Shown in pieces: positions 1 through 6,399 of a stretch of DNA of 6,724 bases. The notes under the pieces are model-generated. The model made no database searches and had not been told where the DNA came from. It saw only the letters and a list, made by a program, of their open reading frames with translations. Within the stretch, counting starts at the first letter, position 1. The number at the start of each line of letters is the position of its first letter. The stretch covers positions 1 to 6,724 of the forward strand of contig JAPLTI010000007.1 in assembly GCA_026398285.1 (NCBI GenBank), read 5' to 3'. Source of the stretch: Verrucomicrobiota bacterium. GTDB lineage: Bacteria > Verrucomicrobiota > Verrucomicrobiia > Chthoniobacterales > Terrimicrobiaceae. The position numbers were made by a program, and so were the translations under genes.

Positions 1-21
1 TTTTCTTCCCCTTGCATCAAT

Positions 22-28
22 AGGGGGG
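22..28 (+). promoter_or_regulatory. Shine-Dalgarno sequence of the greA-like gene
   Basis: AGGGGGG lies 5 nt upstream of the GTG at 34, a good match to the anti-SD pairing sequence at suitable spacing. It is the reason for choosing GTG34 over the in-frame ATG at 49. The reading frame is open to the left edge of the window, so this site is what argues against a longer protein. Confidence 0.6.
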
Positions 29-33
29 TTTCT

Positions 34-1935
34 GTGACAGTAGTGGGGATGACAGATGAACTCGCCCAAGCCGTTGAGAGCGGCGCCCTCGATAAAAAAA
101 CTGCCGACAGGCTCGCCCGCCTCACGCCCGGATCCTACTGCACCCACAAGAGCTGGGGATTCGGACGTGTCGCGGAATGGAACCTCATCGCCGGCCAGGT
201 CATGATTGATTTCAAGACCAAGAAAAACCACCCCATGCAGGCCGTCTATGCGGCTGAAACCCTCACGCCGATCCCCGAGGACCACATCCTCGCCCAGCGT
301 GAGACCAATTCGGAGAGCATTCGCGAACTCGCAAAATCCGACTCCTCCGCGCTGATCAAAAAAATCCTCACAGACTTCGGCGGCAAAGCAACAAGCGACC
401 AGATCTCCTCCGCGCTAAGCCCCGGCGTATTCGACGATGCCGCCTTGAAACGCTGGTGGGATGCCGCCCGGAAGAAAATGAAGTCCGACGGACAATTTGG
501 CATGCCAGCCAAAAAAACCGATCCCTATGTGCTGCTGGACACCCCGGTGAATTCGGGATCGCGTCTCCTCGATGGATTCCGCTCAGCACGCCATACGCGC
601 GATCAGGTTCTCGCTCTCGAAGAGATTTCGAAATCCCTCGACGACCTCGCAGGCAGCCAGGATGAACTCCAAAGTGTCGTCACGCTCATCGAAGAGGCCG
701 CCCTGCGCGCCCGCCGACTCAATCCCGCATCGGCCATTGAGATTCTCATTGCCCGCGACGACTTGCTTGAGAAATTCCCAAATCTTCAAGCCGGAGCCGA
801 ATCTCCCACCATCGCCAATATCATCGCCTCCGAACCTGGAAAACTCGGGCAAATTCTGGAGTCCATCCCCGGCTCAAAGGAAAAGCGCGTGCTCGAAGCC
901 CTCGAACCCGCATATGGCGAAGTTTGGGGCGACAAAGCCATCGCCCTCCTCCCCACCGCTGGCGCCCGCCTGATTTCAGACATCTGCCGCTTGTTTGAAA
1001 AACACAAACGCAAGGAGCAGTTCCAAGCGACTGTTGAGAAATGGATCAGTGAGCGCTCGATTTCCTCTGAAATGCTCATCTGGCTCTGCAAAGAGCGCGA
1101 CAAACGCTTCCCAGCCCTATTCAACGCGGAGCTTCTCGCTGCCGTTTTCAGCGCTCTCGAGGCCGACCTCCTCGCTGAAAAACGCACCTCGCGACTCAAG
1201 GACCTCCTCATCGACGACGGAGACCTCATCGGCGACCTCCTCATCGGAGCCAGCCGCGATGTCGTTCGCGACTCCATGCGGAAACTCCTGCTCACTCCGG
1301 CGATCGAAGACCTCTCCAAGCGCTCGCTCATGGCACGCATCGTCAAGCTCTACCCCGATACCCAGAGCATGATCACCGGAGCACATCAAGAAGAGGAGAA
1401 AGCCGATAACCTCATCGTCTCCTGGTCCAGCCTCGAAAAACGCAAGGCCGAACTCGACAACCTCAACACCAAGGAAATCCCGCAAAACCTCCGCGACATC
1501 AACATCGCCAAGGAACAGGGCGATCTCCGCGAGAACGCCGGATTCAAGGCCGCCAAGGAGCATCAGCGCGTCCTCCAACGCCGCCGCGCCGAGATGGAAC
1601 GCGACCTCGTCATTGCCCGGGGAACAAACTTCGAGAATCCCGCGACAGCCACCGTCTCCATTGGAACCGTGGTCACCGTCAAAAACGAGGACGGCGTGAA
1701 GGAAACCTTCAGCATCCTCGGAGCGTGGGATAGCGCCCCCGACCTCGGCATCGTTTCCTACAAAGCTGGAGTCGGCCAGGCGCTCCTCGGCGCCGCTGCA
1801 GGCACCACTCTGGAACTGCCCGCCGAAAACGGCACACGCAAGGTGACCATCGAGTCGATCATAACCTTCACCGATCTCGAACTCCTGCGCTCAAAGGTCC
1901 ACGTCATTCCCGCCGGAATGGCCACAGCCAACTAA
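34..1935 (+). CDS. greA: GreA-type transcription elongation factor with long N-terminal extension
   Basis: This 633-residue protein should rescue backtracked RNA polymerase by stimulating transcript cleavage. The Gre part is C-terminal. A helical hairpin at about residues 464-530 carries the family signature GDLRENAGFKAAKE (496-509), including the acidic tip residues D497 and E500 expected to coordinate Mg2+ in the polymerase secondary channel. An FKBP-like domain follows at about 545-625, with the typical ALLG turn. The first ~460 residues are not part of classical GreA (about 158 residues). They contain an SH3-like, beta-rich stretch around 33-80 with the motif KSWGFGRV, then mostly helical sequence. 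Known from the family: Chlamydiae and Verrucomicrobia carry such extended GreA proteins. The role of the extension is unknown to me. The start is GTG with a Shine-Dalgarno at 22-28. The gene stands alone and is followed by its own terminator. Confidence 0.88.
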   Translation: MTVVGMTDELAQAVESGALDKKTADRLARLTPGSYCTHKSWGFGRVAEWNLIAGQVMIDFKTKKNHPMQAVYAAETLTPIPEDHILAQRETNSESIRELAKSDSSALIKKILTDFGGKATSDQISSALSPGVFDDAALKRWWDAARKKMKSDGQFGMPAKKTDPYVLLDTPVNSGSRLLDGFRSARHTRDQVLALEEISKSLDDLAGSQDELQSVVTLIEEAALRARRLNPASAIEILIARDDLLEKFPNLQAGAESPTIANIIASEPGKLGQILESIPGSKEKRVLEALEPAYGEVWGDKAIALLPTAGARLISDICRLFEKHKRKEQFQATVEKWISERSISSEMLIWLCKERDKRFPALFNAELLAAVFSALEADLLAEKRTSRLKDLLIDDGDLIGDLLIGASRDVVRDSMRKLLLTPAIEDLSKRSLMARIVKLYPDTQSMITGAHQEEEKADNLIVSWSSLEKRKAELDNLNTKEIPQNLRDINIAKEQGDLRENAGFKAAKEHQRVLQRRRAEMERDLVIARGTNFENPATATVSIGTVVTVKNEDGVKETFSILGAWDSAPDLGIVSYKAGVGQALLGAAAGTTLELPAENGTRKVTIESIITFTDLELLRSKVHVIPAGMATAN

Positions 1936-1950
1936 AACCGATAACAATTC

Positions 1951-1988
1951 AAAAAGCGGATGCCGCCGAAAGGAGGCATCCGCTTTTT
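1951..1988 (+). terminator. Rho-independent terminator after greA-like gene
   Basis: A perfect 14-bp stem is formed by AAAAAGCGGATGCC (1951-1964) and its complement (1975-1988). Inside it a G-A mismatch leads to a CC/GG pair closed by a GAAA tetraloop (1968-1971). The right arm ends in TTTTT. It sits 15 nt after the stop codon. Because the stem begins with A5 it would also end in U5 when read from the other strand, so it could stop transcripts arriving from trpS, although the repeat array lies in between. Confidence 0.88.
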
Positions 1989-1993
1989 GCTGC

Positions 1994-2190
1994 CCGCGCG
2001 GCAGCGCGCCTCGTGCCCCTGGGAGGGCCTTCCTCCGGCATGGCCCATTTTCAATTCACAAAACGCGCCGAAACACAAACCAGCCCCCCTTTTGCCTCGC
2101 ACCGCCCTCGACATTCCTTGCACGCCTCCATTCCGTCTCCAAAAACCGCCCACCGCATTCATTTTTGGGTCAGGCGAGACGCTGACCCTC
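1994..2190 (+). repeat. Hairpin-rich dispersed repeat, unit 1 (array 1)
   Basis: First unit of a tandem pair. Block A (1994 to about 2064) begins with a small hairpin, GCGCG-GCAG-CGCGC (1996-2009). It continues with a G/C-rich stretch that can fold GGGCC against GGCCC, and ends in the conserved ATTTTCAATTCAC. A pyrimidine-rich middle of about 100 bp follows. Block B (2167-2190) is a hairpin, GGGTCAG paired with CTGACCC around GCGAGACG. An 11-nt linker (2191-2201) joins it to unit 2. No T-run follows the hairpins, so these are not classical terminators. The family resembles REP/BIME-type extragenic repeats in its position and folding; the actual family is not one I recognise. Confidence 0.85.
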
Positions 2191-2201
2191 CCACAAATAA
2201 T

Positions 2202-2400
2202 CCGCGCAGCAGCGTGCCTCGTGCCCCTGGGAGGGCCTTCCTCCGGCATGGCCCATTTTCAATTCAAAAACGCACCGAAACACAAAACAGCCCCCCCGTT
2301 TTGCCTCGCACCGCCCTCGCCGTTCCTTGCACGCCTCCATTCCGTCTACAAAAACCGCCCACCGTATTCATTTTTTGGGTCAGGCGAGACGCTGACCCTC
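2202..2400 (+). repeat. Hairpin-rich dispersed repeat, unit 2 (array 1)
   Basis: This unit starts exactly 208 bp after unit 1 and differs from it at only about a dozen positions (substitutions plus a few 1-nt indels) across block A, middle and block B. The block B hairpin is at 2377-2398. The first small hairpin is degraded here (GCGCA/CGTGC). The copy ends abruptly after GACCCTC. The linker that follows the other complete units is missing, and the next base belongs to the trpS coding sequence. Because 208 is not a multiple of 3 and the indels are not in threes, the array is not coding. Confidence 0.85.
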
Positions 2401-3253
2401 AAATCTCCTCACGCCGCACACGGAAGGGCGCGAAGTATTCCCAGATTCCAGCGAAGAGCTGTTTCTTCAAATCCCCATAACCCGTGCCGCCATTCAAAAA
2501 CGCATCGAGCATGGACTGGTAATCCCCCGGCGAGGCCACGAGCTTGTAGAGGTCAAGAATCACAGCTCCTTCGGTGGGCTTGGGTGACTCGACCGGCGTC
2601 GAATCGGTTTTGATGCCCATGATTTTTTTCCGCAATGCAGCCTCGGGAGCAAAAATCTCAATCGTGTTGTTGTAGCTCTTGCTCATCTTCGCCCCGTCCA
2701 GTCCAGGCACGACAGCCGTCTCATCCCGAATGCTCGGCTGCGGGAGTTTAAAGATTTCCCCAAAGGTCTCATTCATCTTCACCGCAATATCGCGGGTCAC
2801 CTCGAGATGCTGTTTCTGATCCCGACCGACTGGCACAAGGTCGCTGTCGCAAATCAAAATATCGGCCGCCATGAGCACCGGGTAAGAAAACAAGCCATGT
2901 GAGGCCGCCAGCCCCCTGGCGGTCTTGTCCTTGAACGAGTGACAACGCTCCAGCAGGCCCATGGGAGTCACCGTGCTGAGAATCCATGACAACTCGGTGA
3001 CGGCGGGCACATCCGATTGACGAAAGAAAACAGCGCGTGCCGGATCCAGTCCGCAAGCGAGGAAATCCACCGCCAACTCCCGCACATTGGCCCTCAGCAC
3101 GGCGGCATCGTGCACAGTCGTGAGGGCGTGTAAATCCGCTATGAAATAGTAGGCCTCACCCTGCTCCTGAAGCTCGATCGCAGGCTTCATCATGCCGAAA
3201 TAATTTCCCAGGTGAAGGGTTCCCGAAGGTTGAATGCCGGAAAGAATACGCAT
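2399..3253 (-). CDS. trpS: Tryptophanyl-tRNA synthetase, C-terminally truncated
   Basis: This class Ic aminoacyl-tRNA synthetase attaches Trp to tRNA-Trp in the cytoplasm. From the ATG at 3253 it begins MRILSGIQPSGTLHLGN, with the HIGH-type signature HLGN at residues 14-17. The conserved VGRDQKQHLE follows, and the second signature KMSKS is at 189-193. The open frame extends 35 residues further upstream, but that part is low-quality sequence, and family members start at this MRILSG-type position. The protein is 284 residues, whereas bacterial TrpRS is usually about 325-340. The deficit is all at the C-terminus: only 91 residues follow KMSKS, against roughly 130-140 in E. coli and Geobacillus enzymes. 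The frame ends RVRREEI-TGA, and the G and A of that stop come from the end of repeat unit 2. The lost part is the C-terminal helical tail, which belongs to the anticodon-binding region. The catalytic core is intact, so the enzyme may still work; it could also be a decaying copy or an assembly artefact at the repeat. No clear Shine-Dalgarno is visible. Confidence 0.88.
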   Translation of the reverse strand: MRILSGIQPSGTLHLGNYFGMMKPAIELQEQGEAYYFIADLHALTTVHDAAVLRANVRELAVDFLACGLDPARAVFFRQSDVPAVTELSWILSTVTPMGLLERCHSFKDKTARGLAASHGLFSYPVLMAADILICDSDLVPVGRDQKQHLEVTRDIAVKMNETFGEIFKLPQPSIRDETAVVPGLDGAKMSKSYNNTIEIFAPEAALRKKIMGIKTDSTPVESPKPTEGAVILDLYKLVASPGDYQSMLDAFLNGGTGYGDLKKQLFAGIWEYFAPFRVRREEI

Positions 3254-3308
3254 CCGGCGTGAATACCATGTCCACCCGCCGGGGAAATCCTTCTTTTTTG
3301 AAAAGAAT

Positions 3309-3336
3309 TTGAATCGGCATCCCCTGCCGCTATCGT
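3309..3336 (+). promoter_or_regulatory. Candidate sigma70-type promoter of the dac-pfk operon
   Basis: TTGAAT (3309-3314) and TATCGT (3331-3336) are separated by 16 nt. They lie in the 117-bp gap between the divergent trpS and carboxypeptidase genes, which would give a 5' leader of roughly 25-30 nt. The -10 box is weak. The opposite-strand promoter for trpS must lie in the same gap, but I cannot place it. Confidence 0.3.
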
Positions 3337-3370
3337 CGCGCCCACACCTACTTTTCACGCAGCAAGTGCT

Positions 3371-4288
3371 ATGAAAAAACTCATCATCACCACTCTTCTC
3401 AGCGCGTTCCTTTGGTCCTCACAGGCCGCCGAGAGCTACATCATCATCGACAACCAGACCGGGACTATTCTGGATTCCAAAAATAAGAACGCCAAGGTCC
3501 AGATTGCCAGCCTGACCAAGATCGCCACAGCGCTCGTGGCTCTCGACTGGGCGGACCTCAACAAAGCCGACCTTGCAGCACTCGCCGAGGTCCCAGCCAA
3601 CGCTAACGCAGAGGGAGCCGTGAGCACCGTCGGCCTCCAACCCGGCGACTCGGCGAGCCTGCGCGACCTCATCTACTGCGCGCTTCTCGCTTCGGACAAC
3701 ATAGCCGCCCACACGCTTGCAAACCATATCGGCGCTCAGATCGCGAATCCCCAGGAACTCCCTCCCGTGGAAAATTTCGTCGCCCACATGAACGCTCTGG
3801 CCCGGACACTGTTCATGAAGCGAACTCTTTTCCTCAACCCCTCGGGAATGGATCACCGCACGGATATTGCCACTCCCTACTCCACAGCCGAGGATCTCGC
3901 GCGTCTCGTCCGCTACGCTTACAACAATGCAGGGTTCGCTTTCTATGTGTCCCAAAAATCCCGCCAGATCCATATCTTCCGGGGCGGCATCGACACGCCG
4001 ATCGAAATCAACAACACCAACGAACTCCTCGGCAAAGACGGCATCGACGGCGTCAAAACCGGCCGCACCCGCCGCGCCGGGGATTGCCTCATCCTCTCAT
4101 CCACCCGCTCGCCGGAATCCCAGCGCGAGGGTGAAACGGTCTTCATCACCCCACGCCGCATCAATGTCGTGGTGCTAGATTCCCCGAACCGCTTCGGCGA
4201 GGGACACGCCCTCGTCAACCAAGGCTGGAGCCTCTACGACGCCTGGGCCGCCGAAGGCCGCCCGACGAAGAAATCAACAAGCCTCTGA
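3371..4288 (+). CDS. D-alanyl-D-alanine carboxypeptidase (PBP5-type serine peptidase)
   Basis: This penicillin-binding-protein family enzyme (peptidase S11) should remove the terminal D-Ala from peptidoglycan stem peptides in the periplasm. A signal peptide is clear: MKK, a hydrophobic core to about residue 15, and a probable cleavage after SSQA (residue 19). All three active-site motifs are present and properly spaced: SLTK (S47 nucleophile, K50), SDN (108-110) and KTG (229-231). LNPSGMDH, typical of the family, lies between the last two. The protein has 305 residues and ends shortly after the catalytic domain. It therefore lacks the C-terminal beta domain and the amphipathic membrane anchor of PBP5/DacA (about 400 residues), and is probably soluble in the periplasm. 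The gene starts 117 bp from the divergent trpS and is 9 nt from pfk downstream, suggesting one transcript. No good Shine-Dalgarno precedes the ATG. The exact dac paralogue cannot be named, and an endopeptidase of the same fold is possible. Confidence 0.86.
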   Translation: MKKLIITTLLSAFLWSSQAAESYIIIDNQTGTILDSKNKNAKVQIASLTKIATALVALDWADLNKADLAALAEVPANANAEGAVSTVGLQPGDSASLRDLIYCALLASDNIAAHTLANHIGAQIANPQELPPVENFVAHMNALARTLFMKRTLFLNPSGMDHRTDIATPYSTAEDLARLVRYAYNNAGFAFYVSQKSRQIHIFRGGIDTPIEINNTNELLGKDGIDGVKTGRTRRAGDCLILSSTRSPESQREGETVFITPRRINVVVLDSPNRFGEGHALVNQGWSLYDAWAAEGRPTKKSTSL

Positions 4289-4290
4289 GG
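4287..4290 (+). promoter_or_regulatory. Shine-Dalgarno of pfk overlapping the upstream stop codon
   Basis: GAGG overlaps the TGA stop (4286-4288) of the carboxypeptidase gene and lies 7 nt before the pfk ATG at 4298. A ribosome finishing the first gene covers this site, which suggests translational coupling. Confidence 0.5.
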
Positions 4291-4297
4291 CGCCCAC

Positions 4298-5377
4298 ATG
4301 GAGCGCAAACGCATTGGAATTCTCACCAGCGGCGGCGACTGCCCCGGCCTCAACGCCGTGCTCCGCGCAGCCAGCCGCGCCTCCGAAAAACTCGGCTGGG
4401 AGTTGATCGGATTTCAGGATGGCTTTGAAGGTCTCCTCGAGCCCGCAACGCATATCGTGCTGAACCGCCGTGCCACCGCAGGCATCATGCACCTCGGGGG
4501 CACCCTTCTCGGCACCGTCAACAAAGGCCAGTTCATCTCGCGCGGCAATGGTCGCCAAGGCTCCTTCATACCGGCCGAGGTCCTCGGAAAAACACGGCAA
4601 ACATTCCAAGCGCTGAATCTCCACGGCCTCATAGTCGTCGGCGGCGACGGATCCCTGAATACCGCACTCCAGATGCACCATGCGGGCCTGCCGGTTATCG
4701 GTGTTCCAAAGACCATCGACAACGACCTTGAGGCCACCGACATGACATTCGGCTTCGACTCCGCCGTCGAATGCGTGGCCAGTTCTCTCGACCGCCTGCA
4801 CACCACCGCCACCAGCCACAAGCGCGTCATGGTAATCGAAGTCATGGGCCGCCACGCAGGCTGGATCGCCCTCCACGGTGGTTTGGCAGGAGGCGCTGAC
4901 ATCATTCTCATCCCGGAAATTCCCTTTGAGTTTTCCAAAGTGGCCGCCGAAGTCCTGCGCCGCGAAAAGGAAGGCGCCAAGTGCACCATGGTTGTCGTCG
5001 CCGAGGGAGCGAAACCGAAGGACGGCAAAGTCTGCCGACTCCAATCCGCCACCGGCGAAAACCGCCTCGGAGGCATTGCCGAAATCGTTGGACGCGAAAT
5101 CGGCAACCGCACCCGAAAGGAAGTCCGCACCTGCGTCCTGGGCCACCTCCAACGCGGAGGCGCCCCCACCATGCTCGACCGCATCCTCGGCACCCGCTTC
5201 GGCATCAAAGCCGTCCAACTCCTCGAAGAAGGAAAATTCGGCTCCATGGTGAGCTACAAAAACCATTCCACCTGCGCCGTCCCCATCTCCGATGCCGTCC
5301 ACAAAATGCGCCGCGTCGATCCCTCCGGCCAATTGGTAGAACACGCCCGCGCCGTCGAAATCTCCTTCGGCGATTAG
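4298..5377 (+). CDS. pfkA: 6-phosphofructokinase, probably ATP-dependent
   Basis: This enzyme phosphorylates fructose 6-phosphate to fructose 1,6-bisphosphate in glycolysis. The 359 residues show the PfkA-superfamily motifs in order: the N-terminal phosphate-binding loop ILTSGGDCPGLNAVLR (8-23), GGDGS (115-119), PKTIDND (137-143, with the catalytic base D141), then MGRHAGWIAL, PEIPFEF and LGHLQRGG. At the two phosphoryl-donor positions (E. coli 104 and 124) it has Gly118 and Lys138. PPi-dependent enzymes carry Asp plus Lys, and E. coli PfkA carries Gly plus Gly. Gly at the first site points to ATP use, as in the group III enzymes of plants and trypanosomes, which also have the Gly/Lys pair. 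It is longer than E. coli PfkA (320), as expected for that group. It is the second gene of a likely two-gene operon with the carboxypeptidase. No terminator with a T-run follows; the repeat array begins 12 nt after the stop. Confidence 0.9.
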   Translation: MERKRIGILTSGGDCPGLNAVLRAASRASEKLGWELIGFQDGFEGLLEPATHIVLNRRATAGIMHLGGTLLGTVNKGQFISRGNGRQGSFIPAEVLGKTRQTFQALNLHGLIVVGGDGSLNTALQMHHAGLPVIGVPKTIDNDLEATDMTFGFDSAVECVASSLDRLHTTATSHKRVMVIEVMGRHAGWIALHGGLAGGADIILIPEIPFEFSKVAAEVLRREKEGAKCTMVVVAEGAKPKDGKVCRLQSATGENRLGGIAEIVGREIGNRTRKEVRTCVLGHLQRGGAPTMLDRILGTRFGIKAVQLLEEGKFGSMVSYKNHSTCAVPISDAVHKMRRVDPSGQLVEHARAVEISFGD

Positions 5378-5389
5378 AACAAAACACGC

Positions 5390-5576
5390 CCGCGCGTCAG
5401 CGCGCCTCGTGCCTCTGGGAGGGCCATCCTCCGGCATGGCCCATTTTCAATTCACAAAAAACCTCCGAAACAATTTTCGCTACCATTGCCCCCGGCATCC
5501 TTGACCCACCTGCATTCCCCCTACAAAAAAACGCCTCCCGTGTTCAAAATTTGGGTCAGGCGAGACGCTGACCCTC
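5390..5576 (+). repeat. Hairpin-rich dispersed repeat, unit 3 (array 2)
   Basis: This is a diverged but full-length copy of the same element as at 1994-2400, in the same orientation. Block A (5390 to about 5460) has the hairpin GCGCG-TCAG-CGCGC, in which only the loop differs from unit 1. It also has a perfect 7-bp hairpin, GGGCCAT (5421-5427) with ATGGCCC (5436-5442), and the tail ATTTTCAATTCACAAAA. The middle has drifted most, but still aligns at its ends (CCTCCGAAACA; CTACAAAAAAACGCC). Block B (5553-5576) is identical to those of units 1 and 2. An 11-nt linker (5577-5587) leads to unit 4. With no other terminator after pfk, this structure is the likeliest 3' end of that transcript. Confidence 0.83.
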
Positions 5577-5587
5577 CCACAAAAAAA

Positions 5588-5658
5588 CCGCGCGGCAGCG
5601 CGCCTCGTGCCATTGGGAGGGCCATCCTCCGGCATGGCCCATTTTCCATTCACAAAAG
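5588..5658 (+). repeat. Dispersed repeat, unit 4: block A only (array 2)
   Basis: A partial copy consisting only of block A. It has the small hairpin GCGCG-GCAG-CGCGC, the perfect 7-bp hairpin GGGCCAT (5619-5625) with ATGGCCC (5634-5640), and the tail ATTTTCCATTCACAAAA. The middle and block B are absent. The sequence changes to a unique C-rich stretch about 20 bp before the stop codon of the convergent methyltransferase gene, so that gene is intact, unlike trpS at the other array. Confidence 0.8.
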
Positions 5659-5677
5659 GCGCCGCCCCCAAAGTCCC

Positions 5678-6376
5678 CTACCCTCTTTTCCTTGCCTGAT
5701 AAATCGACACAACGCCAAGCGTAAGAGGCCGCGGAGCATCACAGGAGAAGCCACATTCCTCGAGCAGTGCATTCATTTTCCGACCACTTGGGAATGTCTC
5801 GATCGAACCGCCGAGATACTCATACGCCTCCTTGCGTTGCGTGGCCCAATGAGCCAAGCGTGGCAGCACATGGTGGAGATAGAGTCGATAAAAGGACAGC
5901 AGGGGCTCCCACTCTGGCAGCGAAAAATCCAGAATAAACACGACTCCGCCAGGCCGAAGAACGCGGTTCATCTCAAGGATCGCCGCCTTCCAATCCGCCA
6001 TGTTGCGAAGACCGAAGGCGACCGTCAGCACATCAAACGATCCATCCGAAAATGGCAGCGCCAAGCCATCCGCTTGGACCAACCTCTCGACTCCCTTGAG
6101 TCGCGCCTGTTCCAACATCGGCAGGCAAAAATCCGCAGCGGTGATTCGCGCTGTCGGGCAGGCTTTCTTGATGGCCAAGGCCAAGTCGCCACTGCCAGTC
6201 GCCAGGTCCAAAACCTCCGACGGGTGACACGCAGCCACAAGCCGCGCCAGCTTGGCTCTCCAGATAAAATCCATCCCGCCACTGAGCAAGTGATTCGCCA
6301 GATCGTATCGGCCGGCAATGGAAGCAAAGGTGCTTCGCACGAACTCCGGATTTTTTTGGGCAAGTTGAGAATCCAC
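5678..6376 (-). CDS. menG: UbiE/MenG-type quinone methyltransferase
   Basis: This S-adenosylmethionine-dependent C-methyltransferase catalyses the last methylation in menaquinone synthesis (demethylmenaquinone to menaquinone) and, in some bacteria, the matching ubiquinone step. Verrucomicrobia generally use menaquinone, hence menG rather than ubiE; this is an inference. Visible motifs, numbered from the GTG at 6376, are FASIAGRYDLANHLLS (17-32), SAM-binding motif I VLDLATGSGD (55-64), the family signature FGLRNMAD (121-128) and RVLRPGG. The length of 232 residues fits the family. The open frame runs 43 codons further upstream, but that part is the neighbouring tRNA-Leu read in frame, so it is not protein. 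GTG at 6376 is the only usual start codon between the tRNA and the conserved domain. It has no clear Shine-Dalgarno and is 23 nt from the tRNA 3' end, so the two may share a transcript. Confidence 0.88.
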   Translation of the reverse strand: MDSQLAQKNPEFVRSTFASIAGRYDLANHLLSGGMDFIWRAKLARLVAACHPSEVLDLATGSGDLALAIKKACPTARITAADFCLPMLEQARLKGVERLVQADGLALPFSDGSFDVLTVAFGLRNMADWKAAILEMNRVLRPGGVVFILDFSLPEWEPLLSFYRLYLHHVLPRLAHWATQRKEAYEYLGGSIETFPSGRKMNALLEECGFSCDAPRPLTLGVVSIYQARKRG

Positions 6377-6399
6377 TTTTTTTGATATCCGGAAAAGGA

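Noticed and set aside
2167..2190. Block B hairpin as a Rho-independent terminator
   Set aside because: The stem is good but no T-run follows on either strand in any of the three copies, so intrinsic termination is unlikely.
1994..2400. Possible CRISPR array
   Set aside because: Only two ~200-bp units with no short repeat/unique spacer pattern and no cas genes nearby.
1994..2400. Classical MITE or insertion sequence with terminal inverted repeats and target duplication
   Set aside because: The two ends of the unit share only a weak GTCAGCG-like similarity in inverse orientation, no target-site duplication is visible at the outer borders, and no transposase is encoded.
1960..2613. Plus-strand open frame of 217 codons over the first repeat array
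   Set aside because: It runs through the terminator, both repeat units and antisense trpS. The repeat period of 208 bp shifts frame between units and indels are not multiples of three, so it is not a protein.
3254..3358. 35-residue N-terminal extension of TrpRS
   Set aside because: The extension is rich in Lys/Arg/Phe without family similarity, and it would overlap the divergent promoter region. The MRILSGIQPSG start fits the family.
4274..5437. Minus-strand open frame of 387 codons opposite pfk
   Set aside because: It starts inside repeat unit 3 and mirrors the pfk gene. Its Ala/Gly/Asp/Glu-rich, motif-free sequence is typical of the antisense of a GC-rich gene, whereas pfk has all its family motifs.
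5486..6385. Plus-strand open frame of 299 codons opposite menG
   Set aside because: It begins in repeat unit 3 and continues antisense to the clearly recognised methyltransferase, and shows no protein-family motif.
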